A stretch of DNA of 8,950 nucleotides from JBGCDD01 sp045105075 (GTDB lineage Bacteria; Pseudomonadota; Alphaproteobacteria; Rhodobacterales; Rhodobacteraceae). The notes under the pieces were generated by a model. That model had not been told where the DNA came from, searched no databases, and worked only from the letters and a program-made list of their open reading frames with translations. This document shows, piece by piece, positions 1 through 5,528 of this stretch (position 1 is its first letter; each line of letters begins with the position of its first letter). The translations under genes and the position numbers were made by a program. The stretch covers positions 1 to 8,950 of the forward strand of contig JBGCDD010000181.1 in assembly GCA_045105075.1 (NCBI GenBank). Reading direction: 5' to 3'.

Positions 1-506
1 GTCTGGGCATGCAAATGGCGGTGATCGAGGCGGCGCGCAATGTCGCGGGGCTAAAAACCGCCGGATCAGAAGAATTTGATCACGAATCTGGCAAAAAGCG
101 TTTTGAACCCGTGGTTTACCATCTCAAGGAATGGGTGCAGGGCAATCACAAGGTCGAGCGCAAAGTCGGCGATGACAAAGGCGGCACCATGCGATTGGGC
201 TCTTATGACGCGGCGCTGGCCGAGACCTCGCAAGTCGCAAAGGTCTATGGCACCACGCAGATCGAAGAACGCCACCGCCACCGCTATGAGGTCGACATCA
301 AATACCGCGACAAGCTGGAAGAAGTGGGTTTGAACTTTTCAGGCATGTCCCCGGATGGGCGCCTGCCCGAGATTGTGGAATGGTCGGATCACCCGTGGTT
401 TATTGGCGTGCAGTTCCACCCCGAACTGAAATCCAAACCGTTCCAGCCGCACCCGTTGTTCAAAGATTTCGTGCGCGCCGCCAAAGACACCTCGCGATTG
501 GTGTAA
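1..506 (+). CDS. pyrG: CTP synthase, C-terminal glutaminase domain (5'-truncated by the window)
   Basis: CTP synthase makes CTP from UTP, ATP and ammonia released from glutamine, in the cytoplasm; it is the last step of pyrimidine nucleotide synthesis. Only the last ~167 codons are here, out of about 545 in the family. The reading frame enters at base 3 with Leu-Gly-Met-Gln, the residues that follow the nucleophilic cysteine (CLGMQ). Bases 1-2 (gt) are the end of that Cys codon, so the cysteine is split by the window edge. Conserved stretches are RHRHRYE (near bases 270-290) and GVQFHPE, whose His (417-419) and Glu (423-425) complete the catalytic triad. The frame ends at TAA 504-506. Nothing in the visible part is damaged. 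The family assignment is secure; only the N-terminal synthetase domain is unseen. Confidence 0.97.
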   Translation, partial: LGMQMAVIEAARNVAGLKTAGSEEFDHESGKKRFEPVVYHLKEWVQGNHKVERKVGDDKGGTMRLGSYDAALAETSQVAKVYGTTQIEERHRHRYEVDIKYRDKLEEVGLNFSGMSPDGRLPEIVEWSDHPWFIGVQFHPELKSKPFQPHPLFKDFVRAAKDTSRLV

Positions 507-517
507 CCCCCCCTTTC

Positions 518-523
518 AGGAGA
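518..523 (+). promoter_or_regulatory. Ribosome binding site of the DUF1330 gene
   Basis: AGGAGA, a near-consensus Shine-Dalgarno sequence, sits 8 bases before the ATG at 532. It fixes that start and contrasts with the two TerB-like genes downstream, which have no properly spaced site. Confidence 0.75.
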
Positions 524-531
524 CAAAACAA

Positions 532-825
532 ATGGCCAAAGGATACTGGATTGCCCATGTCGATGTGGACGATATGGAGGTTTACAAAACCTATGTCGCC
601 GCAAACGCGGCCCCCTTTGCCGAATATGGCGCGCGCTTTCTGACCCGGGGCGGCGACTATCAGGTGCGCGAGGGCACGGTGCGCGCGCGCACGGTTGTGA
701 TCGAATTTGACAGCTATGAAACCGCCATCGCCTGCTATGACAGCGTCAGCTATCAAAACGCCAAAGCCATCCGTGACCCTGTCTCGACAGGGGATATGGT
801 CATTGTGCAAGGCTATGATGGGTAG
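532..825 (+). CDS. DUF1330 family small protein
   Basis: A 97-aa protein that resembles the DUF1330 family (a ferredoxin-like alpha/beta-barrel fold of small cytoplasmic proteins with no agreed function). Family-like features are the N-terminal KGYWIAHVDV strand, a mid-protein gly-rich turn (FLTRGGDYQVREG, residues ~37-49), the VVIEFDSYETAIACYDS segment (~55-71), and a YQNAKAIRD helix (~74-82). Length is normal for the family. No signal peptide or membrane segment is visible. It lies 25 bases after the pyrG stop and may be read from the pyrG transcript, since I see no clear promoter in the short gap. It is not obviously linked in function to either neighbour. Alternative: another dimeric alpha/beta-barrel family. 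Confidence 0.85.
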   Translation: MAKGYWIAHVDVDDMEVYKTYVAANAAPFAEYGARFLTRGGDYQVREGTVRARTVVIEFDSYETAIACYDSVSYQNAKAIRDPVSTGDMVIVQGYDG

Positions 826-832
826 AAGACCC

Positions 833-861
833 TTGGCCAAACGCTAGATCTGGTGTAGATT
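833..861 (+). promoter_or_regulatory. Candidate promoter of the first TerB-like gene (leaderless type)
   Basis: TTGGCC (833-838), a 17-base spacer, then TAGATT (856-861). With normal promoter geometry the first transcribed base would be about 868, next to the ATG at 869. No Shine-Dalgarno sequence precedes that ATG. The -10 element is only a partial match to consensus, so this call leans on the matching arrangement in front of the second TerB-like gene. Confidence 0.4.
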
Positions 862-868
862 ATAACCC

Positions 869-1309
869 ATGCTTGGTAAATTCTTTCAGGCGTTTCGCCC
901 CCCCGAACCGGCTTCGCTGCCTGATCCTGACGCTGAACTTGCGCTCGGGTCCTTGCTGGTGCGTGTGGCCCAGGCCGACCGCGATTACCAGGTCGAGGAA
1001 ATCAGCCTGATCGATCGCATCCTTGCCCGTCTTTACCAACACAACGCGATCGAGGCCGCCAAAGTGCGCGCCACCTGTGAAAAACTGCACGCCGCCGCGC
1101 CCGACACCGACACGTTCGGCAAGCTGATCCGCGAAACAACCACCCTGCCCGAACGGCTCGCCGCGCTGGACGCTTTGTGGGAGGTGGTTCTGGCCGATGG
1201 CGAACAGGAACAAGGCGAGCTGCGCATCGTCGAGGACGCGCGCAAAGCCATGGGTCTGAGCGAAAAAGACAGCCACGCCGCGCGCGACCGGGTGCTGGCA
1301 CGCGCCTGA
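869..1309 (+). CDS. TerB-like protein, copy 1
   Basis: A 146-aa all-helical acidic protein related to the TerB/TerB-like family (named for tellurite resistance; the biochemical role is unsettled and an acidic metal-binding surface is proposed for the family). The family's two acidic motifs are recognisable at residues 36-44 (ADRDYQVEE) and 109-117 (ADGEQEQGE), in the usual half-to-half repeat. In the first motif the normal Asp-Gly is Asp-Arg, so that site may be altered. No signal peptide or membrane segment. It is followed after 40 bases by a diverged paralogue; by hand, about 54 of 145 ungapped positions agree (~37%). The ATG at 869 was chosen because its N-terminus aligns without gaps with copy 2. 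No ter operon partners (terC, terD) are present, so a tellurite role should not be assumed. Confidence 0.82.
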   Translation: MLGKFFQAFRPPEPASLPDPDAELALGSLLVRVAQADRDYQVEEISLIDRILARLYQHNAIEAAKVRATCEKLHAAAPDTDTFGKLIRETTTLPERLAALDALWEVVLADGEQEQGELRIVEDARKAMGLSEKDSHAARDRVLARA

Positions 1310-1314
1310 TCCCC

Positions 1315-1343
1315 TTGGCGGCAGGCGTTCGCGCGTCTATATC
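1315..1343 (+). promoter_or_regulatory. Candidate promoter of the second TerB-like gene (leaderless type)
   Basis: TTGGCG (1315-1320), a 17-base spacer, then TATATC (1338-1343). Counting 7 bases on from the -10 element puts +1 exactly at the A of the ATG (1350). An AGGA at 1344-1347 is only 2 bases from the ATG, too close to act as a ribosome binding site, which fits leaderless translation. The same bases also read as a near match to the alphaproteobacterial heat-shock sigma (RpoH) pattern CTTG-N-CYTATNT, so the sigma factor is uncertain. Confidence 0.5.
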
Positions 1344-1349
1344 AGGATC

Positions 1350-1787
1350 ATGTTTGCAGATTTCCTCAAGCGGCTGACCCAGCCCGACTCCGCCCCGCTT
1401 CCCGACACTGATGCCCGTTTGGCGCTGACCGCCCTGCTGGTGCGCATCGCGCGCAGTGACGGCGACTACGCCCCCGCCGAGATCGCCCATATCGAGCGGA
1501 TTATTACGAATCGCTACGGGCTGAGCGCTAATGAAGCCACTGCGTTGCGCGGCGAGGCCGAAACGCTGGAAACCGAAGCGCCTGACACTGTGCGCTTTAC
1601 CCGCGCGATCAAAGACGCGGTGCCCTACGAGGATCGCCGCGCCGTGGTCGAATCGCTCTGGGCGGTGGTTTTGGCCGATGGCAGCCGCGCCAAGGAAGAA
1701 AACGCATTGCTGCGCTTGGTCGCCAACCTGTTGGGGGTGAACGACCGCGACAGCAACCTGGCCCGCCAGAAAGCCGAACAGGGGTGA
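1350..1787 (+). CDS. TerB-like protein, copy 2
   Basis: A 145-aa helical TerB-family protein, cytoplasmic as far as can be seen, with both acidic motifs: residues 36-44 (SDGDYAPAE) and 109-117 (ADGSRAKEE). Unlike copy 1 it keeps Asp-Gly in the first motif. Shared blocks with copy 1 are LPDxDAxLAL (17-26), LLVRxA (29-34), APDT (77-80) and LWxVVLADG (103-111). The pair looks like an old tandem duplication. Function is unknown; a structural or metal-sensing role is only inferred from the family. It has its own promoter candidate, so the copies may be controlled independently. A 9-bp inverted repeat starts 8 bases after the stop. Confidence 0.84.
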   Translation: MFADFLKRLTQPDSAPLPDTDARLALTALLVRIARSDGDYAPAEIAHIERIITNRYGLSANEATALRGEAETLETEAPDTVRFTRAIKDAVPYEDRRAVVESLWAVVLADGSRAKEENALLRLVANLLGVNDRDSNLARQKAEQG

Positions 1788-1795
1788 TCGCCTAT

Positions 1796-1840
1796 TTGCG
1801 CGCCGCCCTGGGGCGAACACAAAGCAACGATGGCGCGCAA
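1796..1840 (+). repeat. 9-bp inverted repeat / possible transcript-end hairpin
   Basis: TTGCGCGCC (1796-1804) and its exact reverse complement GGCGCGCAA (1832-1840) flank a 27-base loop that itself can fold a short GCC/GGC stem. It begins 8 bases after the second TerB-like gene, where a terminator would be expected. No T-run follows, so it is not a standard intrinsic terminator. The rest of the 1788-2019 gap holds only the promoter candidate near 1961 and no other gene I can support. Confidence 0.4.
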
Positions 1841-1960
1841 CGGTGACCCTTAAGCAATCTGGCGCATCCCCGGACAACGGCCCGAAGCTGCCGGGTCGGT
1901 CTGCTCCAAACGGGACTTCCCCTTGGTCAATCAACCGGCTTTGTCCGTTTGTGCGTTGCA

Positions 1961-1987
1961 TTGGCGTGGCTTTTCGGCCCCTATAGA
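1961..1987 (+). promoter_or_regulatory. Candidate promoter of the ABC importer operon
   Basis: TTGGCG (1961-1966) and TATAGA (1982-1987). The -10 element is good (4 of 6 to TATAAT) but the 15-base spacer is short. Seven bases on from the -10 element is 1994, the A of an ATG that opens a 9-codon ORF. This repeats the TTGGCS plus +1-at-ATG layout of the two TerB-like genes. Confidence 0.4.
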
Positions 1988-1993
1988 GCATCA

Positions 1994-2023
1994 ATGCGAC
2001 CCAAAGCACCGGAACAGACGTGA
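1994..2023 (+). CDS. Possible 9-codon leader peptide (MRPKAPEQT) before the ABC ATPase
   Basis: A short ORF runs from ATG 1994 to TGA 2021-2023. Its stop overlaps the GTG start of the ATPase (GTG at 2020-2022, sequence GTGA), the arrangement used in translational coupling. If the promoter at 1961-1987 is real, this ATG is the 5' end of the mRNA, so ribosomes could load on it without a ribosome binding site and reinitiate on the GTG. The peptide carries no run of one amino acid that would suggest classical attenuation. It is far too short to judge by composition, so its reality depends on the promoter position. Confidence 0.3.
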   Translation: MRPKAPEQT

Positions 2024-2796
2024 TCGACCAACCGCCCGTCATCGAAATCCGCAATCTGCACAAAAGTTACGGCACGCTGGACGTGCTGAAAGGTGTCGAC
2101 ATCTGCGCACGGCGCGGCGATGTCGTTTCGCTGATCGGCTCGTCCGGGTCGGGCAAATCAACGCTGCTGCGCTGTGCCAATCTGTTGGAAGACAGTCAGC
2201 AAGGCGATGTGCTGTTCAAAGGCGAGCCGGTGACATGGAAGGGCCGTGCCCACAACCGTCGCCCCGGCGACACCAAACAGGTGCTGCGCATCCGCACCAA
2301 CCTGTCGATGGTGTTTCAACAGTTCAACCTGTGGGCGCATATGAGCATTTTGCAAAACGTGATGGAGGCGCCGCTGACCGTGCTCGGCCGCCCGCGCGAT
2401 CAGGTGGAACAGGCCGCGCGCGGATATCTGGACAAGGTCGGCATCGGCGACAAATGTGATGTGTACCCGGCGCAGCTGTCGGGTGGGCAACAACAGCGCG
2501 CCGCCATTGCGCGCGCGCTGTGCATGGAACCCGAAGCGTTGCTGTTTGATGAACCCACCAGCGCGCTGGATCCCGAATTGGAACAGGAAGTGGTGCGGGT
2601 GATCAAGGATCTGGCGGGCGAAGGGCGCACCATGCTGATCGTCACCCACGACATGAAACTGGCCCGCGACGTGAGCGATCACGTGGTGTTTCTGCATCAG
2701 GGCCTGATCGAAGAACAAGGGCCGCCCGACACGTTGTTCGGCGCGCCCAAATCAGAACGTTTGCGCGGGTTCCTTTCGGCAACCCACGCCGCGTAA
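2020..2796 (+). CDS. Polar amino-acid ABC importer, ATP-binding protein (HisP-like)
   Basis: The 258-aa cytoplasmic ATPase that powers the importer encoded by the next genes. Motifs in order: Walker A GSSGSGKST (40-48), Q-loop Gln100 in VFQQFNLW, signature LSGGQQQR (153-160), Walker B ALLFDE (173-178), D-loop SALD (181-184), switch His210 in VTHD. The FNLWAHM...NVMEAPLTVLG block (102-123) and the insertion before the Q-loop (~70-95) are typical of HisP and its opine/basic amino-acid relatives. The GTG at 2020 is the only fitting start: homology begins at residue ~7. Upstream, a weak GGA at 2011-2013 and an overlapping 9-codon ORF may govern translation. The gene is intact and normal in length. 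The stop is 24 bases before the binding-protein gene, so the two are surely co-transcribed. Confidence 0.95.
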   Translation: MIDQPPVIEIRNLHKSYGTLDVLKGVDICARRGDVVSLIGSSGSGKSTLLRCANLLEDSQQGDVLFKGEPVTWKGRAHNRRPGDTKQVLRIRTNLSMVFQQFNLWAHMSILQNVMEAPLTVLGRPRDQVEQAARGYLDKVGIGDKCDVYPAQLSGGQQQRAAIARALCMEPEALLFDEPTSALDPELEQEVVRVIKDLAGEGRTMLIVTHDMKLARDVSDHVVFLHQGLIEEQGPPDTLFGAPKSERLRGFLSATHAA

Positions 2797-2820
2797 TCAA
2801 TAATAAAGGGAGTAAATCAC

Positions 2821-3555
2821 ATGAAAACACTGATCCTGGGCGCAGCCGCGCTTGTGCTGGGCGCCACTGTGGCGCTGGCGGATGGCCATTCCAAAACCGT
2901 GCGTATGGGCACCGAAGGTGCGTATCCTCCGTATAACTTCATCAATGATGACGGCGAAATCGACGGGTTCGAGCGCGAGTTGGGCGACGAGCTGTGCGCG
3001 CGCACCAAAATGACCTGTGAGTGGGTCAAAAACGACTGGGATTCGATCATTCCCAACCTGGTGTCCGGCAACTACGACACCATCATGGCCGGCATGAGCA
3101 TCACCGACGAACGCGATGAAGTCATTGATTTCACACAAAACTACATCCCACCCCAGGCCTCGGCCTATGTTGCGGCATCGGACGGGGTTGATCTGGTGAG
3201 TGGTGTGATTTCCGCACAGACAGCAACTCTGCAAGCTGGCTATATCGCCAATTCTGACGCTGTTTTGGTCGAATTCGCTACCCCAGAAGAGACTGTGGCC
3301 GCCGTGCGCAACGGCGAGGCCGACGCGGTTTTTGCCAACAAAGATTACCTGACCCCATTGGTCGAAGCCTCGGGCGGCGAGCTGATGTTTGTGGGCGCAG
3401 ATGTGCCACTGGGCGGCGGTGTGGGCATGGGCCTGCGCGAAAGTGACGGTGAAATCCGCGACAAATTCGATGCGGCGATCACATCGATGAAGGCCGATGG
3501 CACGCTGAACACCATGCTGATCAAGTGGTTCGGCGACGATGCCGACACCTACTGA
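2821..3555 (+). CDS. Periplasmic amino-acid/amine-binding protein of the ABC importer (SBP family 3)
   Basis: The 244-aa periplasmic receptor that hands the substrate to the permeases. A signal peptide covers residues 1-20 with a likely cut after ALA-20; there is no lipobox, so it is soluble. Family-3 landmarks: EGAYPPYNF (32-40) with aromatic residues that line the pocket, the signature MAGMSITDER (89-98) with the Ser/Thr/Arg that hold the alpha-carboxylate, and ADAVFANKDYL (167-177) with the Asp that binds the amino group. Cys59 and Cys66 match the spacing of the disulfide in LAO and HisJ, pointing to the basic amino-acid/opine branch. GGGAG at 2808-2812 is a good ribosome binding site. A strong stem-loop follows the gene and may keep this part of the message abundant. 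The exact ligand is not readable; agmatine, ornithine, arginine, an opine or another amine remain possible. Confidence 0.94.
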   Translation: MKTLILGAAALVLGATVALADGHSKTVRMGTEGAYPPYNFINDDGEIDGFERELGDELCARTKMTCEWVKNDWDSIIPNLVSGNYDTIMAGMSITDERDEVIDFTQNYIPPQASAYVAASDGVDLVSGVISAQTATLQAGYIANSDAVLVEFATPEETVAAVRNGEADAVFANKDYLTPLVEASGGELMFVGADVPLGGGVGMGLRESDGEIRDKFDAAITSMKADGTLNTMLIKWFGDDADTY

Positions 3556-3568
3556 TCCCTGAAACAAG

Positions 3569-3593
3569 CAGGCCTGCGCGTGGCGTGGGCCTG
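3569..3593 (+). repeat. Stem-loop between binding-protein and permease genes
   Basis: CAGGCCTGCG (3569-3578) pairs with CGTGGGCCTG (3584-3593) through 10 pairs, two of them G-U, around a 5-base loop. It starts 13 bases after the binding-protein stop and has no T-run. Such hairpins after binding-protein genes commonly protect the 3' end of a processed message or cause partial termination, giving more receptor than permease; that role is inferred here. Confidence 0.55.
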
Positions 3594-3610
3594 ACCTTAC
3601 AGGCGGCTTG

Positions 3611-4492
3611 ATGTTTTCCTATTGCTCTGATCCCGACACGTTGGCGCGGCTTTCCTGGCTCAGCTGCTATCTGACGACCGGCGTGCACATGTCGTTTTAC
3701 CTGGCGTTTTTCAAAGTGCTGGGTTTGCTGGCCGTCACCGCACCGGTTGCATTGGGCTTTGGGTTCCTGGGGGCCATGGCCGCGCGGGCACGACTGGCCC
3801 CTGTGGCATGGCTGGGTAAAGGCTATATCGCGATTGTGCGCGGCGTGCCCGACATTGCGTTTTTTCTGTTCTTTGTGATTGCGCTGGATCAGGCGTTTGA
3901 GTGGATGCGCCACAAAATGCTGTGCCCCGACTGGGATCAACCGATCCGCCAGGGCAGCGATTTCATCGTGTGCCAGTCGGCCAAATTGCCTTTGGGCAGC
4001 GCGCCGCAATGGATCCACGAGACCTATGGCTTTGCGCTGGCGGTGCTGACGTTTTCGATCGTTTTCGGAGCTTTTGCCGCCAACGTGCTGTCAGGCGGCA
4101 TGCAGGCAGTGCCGCGTGCCCAACTGGAAACCGCCGAAGCCTATGGCATGAGCCAACGCCAGACCTTTTGGCGCATTTTGGTGCCGCAAATGTGGGTGTT
4201 CGCCCTGCCCGGCCTGTCCAACCTGTGGATGGTCCTGATCAAAGCCACGCCATTGCTGTTCTTGTTGGGCATCGAAGACATCGTTTATTGGGCGCGCGAA
4301 CTGGGCGGCACCAAAACCGCGCGGTTCACCGACTATCCACATGGCGATTGGCGCATGTGGTATTTTCTGTGTCTGTTGGTGTTCTACCTCGCCTTCACCC
4401 GTGTTTCAGAGGTGGTGATCGAACGGTTGATGCAACGCCTGACACATGGGCAAGCCACCGCCGGCGGACATGCGCAAAGGACAGCCGCGTGA
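3611..4492 (+). CDS. ABC importer permease 1 (HisQ/HisM type)
   Basis: A 293-aa inner-membrane protein forming half of the transmembrane channel. Hydrophobic segments fall at about residues 30-57, 72-95, 138-160, 196-221 and 246-270. RGVPDIAFFLFF (78-89) and the EAA loop ETAEAYGMSQRQTFWRILVP (173-192), which docks on the ATPase, are the family hallmarks. A ~40-residue hydrophilic insertion lies between the second and third membrane segments (about 98-137), and an Ala/Gly/Gln-rich tail follows the last. The ATG at 3611 was preferred over TTG at 3608 because AGG at 3601-3603 is then 7 bases away. The stop TGA (4490-4492) shares its last base with the next ATG (TGATG). The gene is intact. Confidence 0.93.
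   Translation: MFSYCSDPDTLARLSWLSCYLTTGVHMSFYLAFFKVLGLLAVTAPVALGFGFLGAMAARARLAPVAWLGKGYIAIVRGVPDIAFFLFFVIALDQAFEWMRHKMLCPDWDQPIRQGSDFIVCQSAKLPLGSAPQWIHETYGFALAVLTFSIVFGAFAANVLSGGMQAVPRAQLETAEAYGMSQRQTFWRILVPQMWVFALPGLSNLWMVLIKATPLLFLLGIEDIVYWARELGGTKTARFTDYPHGDWRMWYFLCLLVFYLAFTRVSEVVIERLMQRLTHGQATAGGHAQRTAA
4477..4481 (+). promoter_or_regulatory. Ribosome binding site inside the end of permease 1
   Basis: AAGGA lies 10 bases before the ATG at 4492, within the last codons of permease 1. Its presence is the main reason to take the following 52-aa ORF seriously. Confidence 0.45.
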
Positions 4493-4650
4493 TGGCCGCC
4501 GGGGGAAAACCACACGAGGCAAATGACGCGCTTGTCGGCCCCGTGGCTTTGCGCGCGGCAGGGTTTGGCGTCAAGCATCGACCGGGTGCCGCCACGGATT
4601 GCGATGCAATCGCGGCGCACGCGGCGCTCTTGTTGGAGCGCCGGGGATGA
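4492..4650 (+). CDS. Unrecognised 52-aa ORF overlapping both permease genes
   Basis: This ORF starts at ATG 4492, overlapping the permease 1 stop by one base (TGATG), and ends at TGA 4648-4650, overlapping the permease 2 start (ATGA at 4647-4650). It thus fills the gap between the permeases exactly, and AAGGA sits at a usable distance upstream. About 36 of 52 codons end in G or C, as expected for a coding frame here. The product is soluble-looking: a polar N-terminus (residues 1-12), a central VALRAAGFGVKH segment, and an Ala/Leu-rich possible helix near the C-terminus (DAIAAHAALLLERR). No family is recognised, and no signal peptide or membrane segment is seen. It may be a small importer-associated protein, or only a translated linker that couples the two permeases. 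Real translation is likely; a separate function is open. Confidence 0.5.
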   Translation: MAAGGKPHEANDALVGPVALRAAGFGVKHRPGAATDCDAIAAHAALLLERRG

Positions 4651-5453
4651 GTTGTTACCAGACGGTTTTGGATTACGGGCTGCGCAGTGTCGGGATCGGC
4701 AAGCGGTTGCTGCCGCGCGAGGACTTTACGCTATGTGAACAGATCACATTGATCGGTTCGGGCATGATCTGGAACGTCTATTTTGGCGTGCTCGCGTTGG
4801 TTTTTGGCTTTCTTCTGGCCACGGGGCTGGCCGTTGCCAAAGGGTCGCAGCGACGGTGGCTGCGAAAGCCCGCCGAGTGGTTCATTTTCATCTTTCGCGG
4901 CTCGCCCTTGTTCATCCAGTTCTTCTTTGCCTATTTCCTGTTCCTGAGCCTCAAGGGCACGCATCCGTTTTTTGGCCCGTTCACGGCCGCTTGGCTGGGC
5001 GCTTTGATCGTGCTGTTTTTAAACACCGCCGCCTATTCCGCCGAGATCTTCTATGGCGCGCTGCGCTCCATTCCGCGCGGTGACATCGAGGCCGCCGACG
5101 CCTATGGCATGTCCGGCTGGCCGCGGTTTTCGCGCATCATCTGGCCCACGATGCTGCGGCTGGCCTGGCCGGCCTATACCAACGAGGCGATCTTTCTGTT
5201 TCACGCCACAACTCTAGTGTTTTTCTCTGGTTTTCCGGCCTGGCAGCAGCGCGGCGACGGCTTGTACTATGCCAGCTATTTTGCCGACAAAACGTTCAAC
5301 CCGTTTGTGCCCTATCCCATTCTGGCCGGCTATTTCATTGCGCTGACGCTGGTGATCATCGGGCTTTTTGCGCTGGTGAACCGGCGGCTTAACCGACATT
5401 TGCCCAAAGAGCGGCGCGCCAAAATACGTGTGCGCCCGACTATGATCCGCTGA
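4647..5453 (+). CDS. ABC importer permease 2 (HisM type)
   Basis: A 268-aa inner-membrane partner of permease 1. Hydrophobic segments lie near residues 42-64, 79-101, 113-137, 180-196 and 222-245. RGSPLFIQFFF (84-94) is the classic motif of amino-acid permeases, and the EAA loop IEAADAYGMSGWPRFSRIIWP (147-167) is fully conserved. The ATG at 4647 was chosen because its stop-start overlap (ATGA), GGAG at 4634-4637 and the family-like N-terminus (DYGLRSVGIGKRLLP) all agree; an upstream in-frame ATG at 4599 would add 16 residues of unrelated Arg/Gly-rich sequence. The tail is strongly basic (HLPKERRAKIRVR). It ends the importer gene set; the following 75 bases carry a palindrome and the next ribosome binding site. 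Confidence 0.94.
   Translation: MSCYQTVLDYGLRSVGIGKRLLPREDFTLCEQITLIGSGMIWNVYFGVLALVFGFLLATGLAVAKGSQRRWLRKPAEWFIFIFRGSPLFIQFFFAYFLFLSLKGTHPFFGPFTAAWLGALIVLFLNTAAYSAEIFYGALRSIPRGDIEAADAYGMSGWPRFSRIIWPTMLRLAWPAYTNEAIFLFHATTLVFFSGFPAWQQRGDGLYYASYFADKTFNPFVPYPILAGYFIALTLVIIGLFALVNRRLNRHLPKERRAKIRVRPTMIR
5441..5446 (+). promoter_or_regulatory. Possible -10 element before the first synthetase gene
   Basis: TATGAT matches 5 of 6 bases of the -10 consensus, in the last codons of permease 2. No convincing -35 element is placed 16-18 bases upstream. A start about 5453 would put the palindrome at 5454-5465 on the transcription start. Confidence 0.25.
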
Positions 5454-5465
5454 ATTTGATCAAAT
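5454..5465 (+). promoter_or_regulatory. Perfect 12-bp palindrome ATTTGATCAAAT, candidate operator site 1
   Basis: A perfect palindrome immediately after the permease 2 stop and 63 bases before the first synthetase gene. Eleven of its bases (TTTGATCAAAT, 5455-5465) recur identically at 6891-6901 before the amidotransferase gene, and I find no other exact copy by eye. A repressor or activator shared by both genes is the simple reading; the regulator is not in the window. Confidence 0.5.
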
Positions 5466-5514
5466 CCGAATGACTCTGGCCAAGCGCGTTGCTAAAGCGA
5501 GACAGGTGATTATC

Positions 5515-5520
5515 AGGAGA
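5515..5520 (+). promoter_or_regulatory. Ribosome binding site of the first synthetase-like gene
   Basis: AGGAGA, 8 bases before the ATG at 5529; it fixes that start. Confidence 0.75.
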
Positions 5521-5528
5521 CATCGAAC

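Noticed and set aside
529..868. Tellurite-resistance operon
   Set aside because: Only TerB-like proteins are present; no terA, terC, terD, terE or terZ partner is seen.
1923..1936. Third, degenerate copy of the palindrome (TTGGTCAATCAACC) upstream of the importer
   Set aside because: Only a loose match (TTGGTCAA versus TTGATCAA), too weak to link the importer to the same regulator.
1961..1980. Sigma-54 promoter suggested by TTGGC
   Set aside because: The -12 GC element is missing at the required distance here, and likewise at 833 and 1315.
1002..2063. Long reverse-strand open frame (353 codons) across the TerB-like genes and the gap
   Set aside because: It is antisense to two recognised TerB-like genes, Arg/Gly-rich as expected for a GC-rich shadow frame, and matches no family.
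2797..3567. Reverse-strand open frame of 256 codons opposite the binding-protein gene
   Set aside because: The + strand here encodes an intact family-3 receptor with signal peptide and ribosome binding site; the reverse frame is a shadow.
4599..4646. Longer start for permease 2 at ATG 4599
   Set aside because: It adds 16 Arg/Gly-rich residues unlike the family; ATG 4647 has GGAG and the ATGA overlap.
5454..5465. FNR/FnrL box at the TTTGATCAAA palindromes
   Set aside because: FNR sites are TTGAT-N4-ATCAA; here the half-sites overlap with no spacer.
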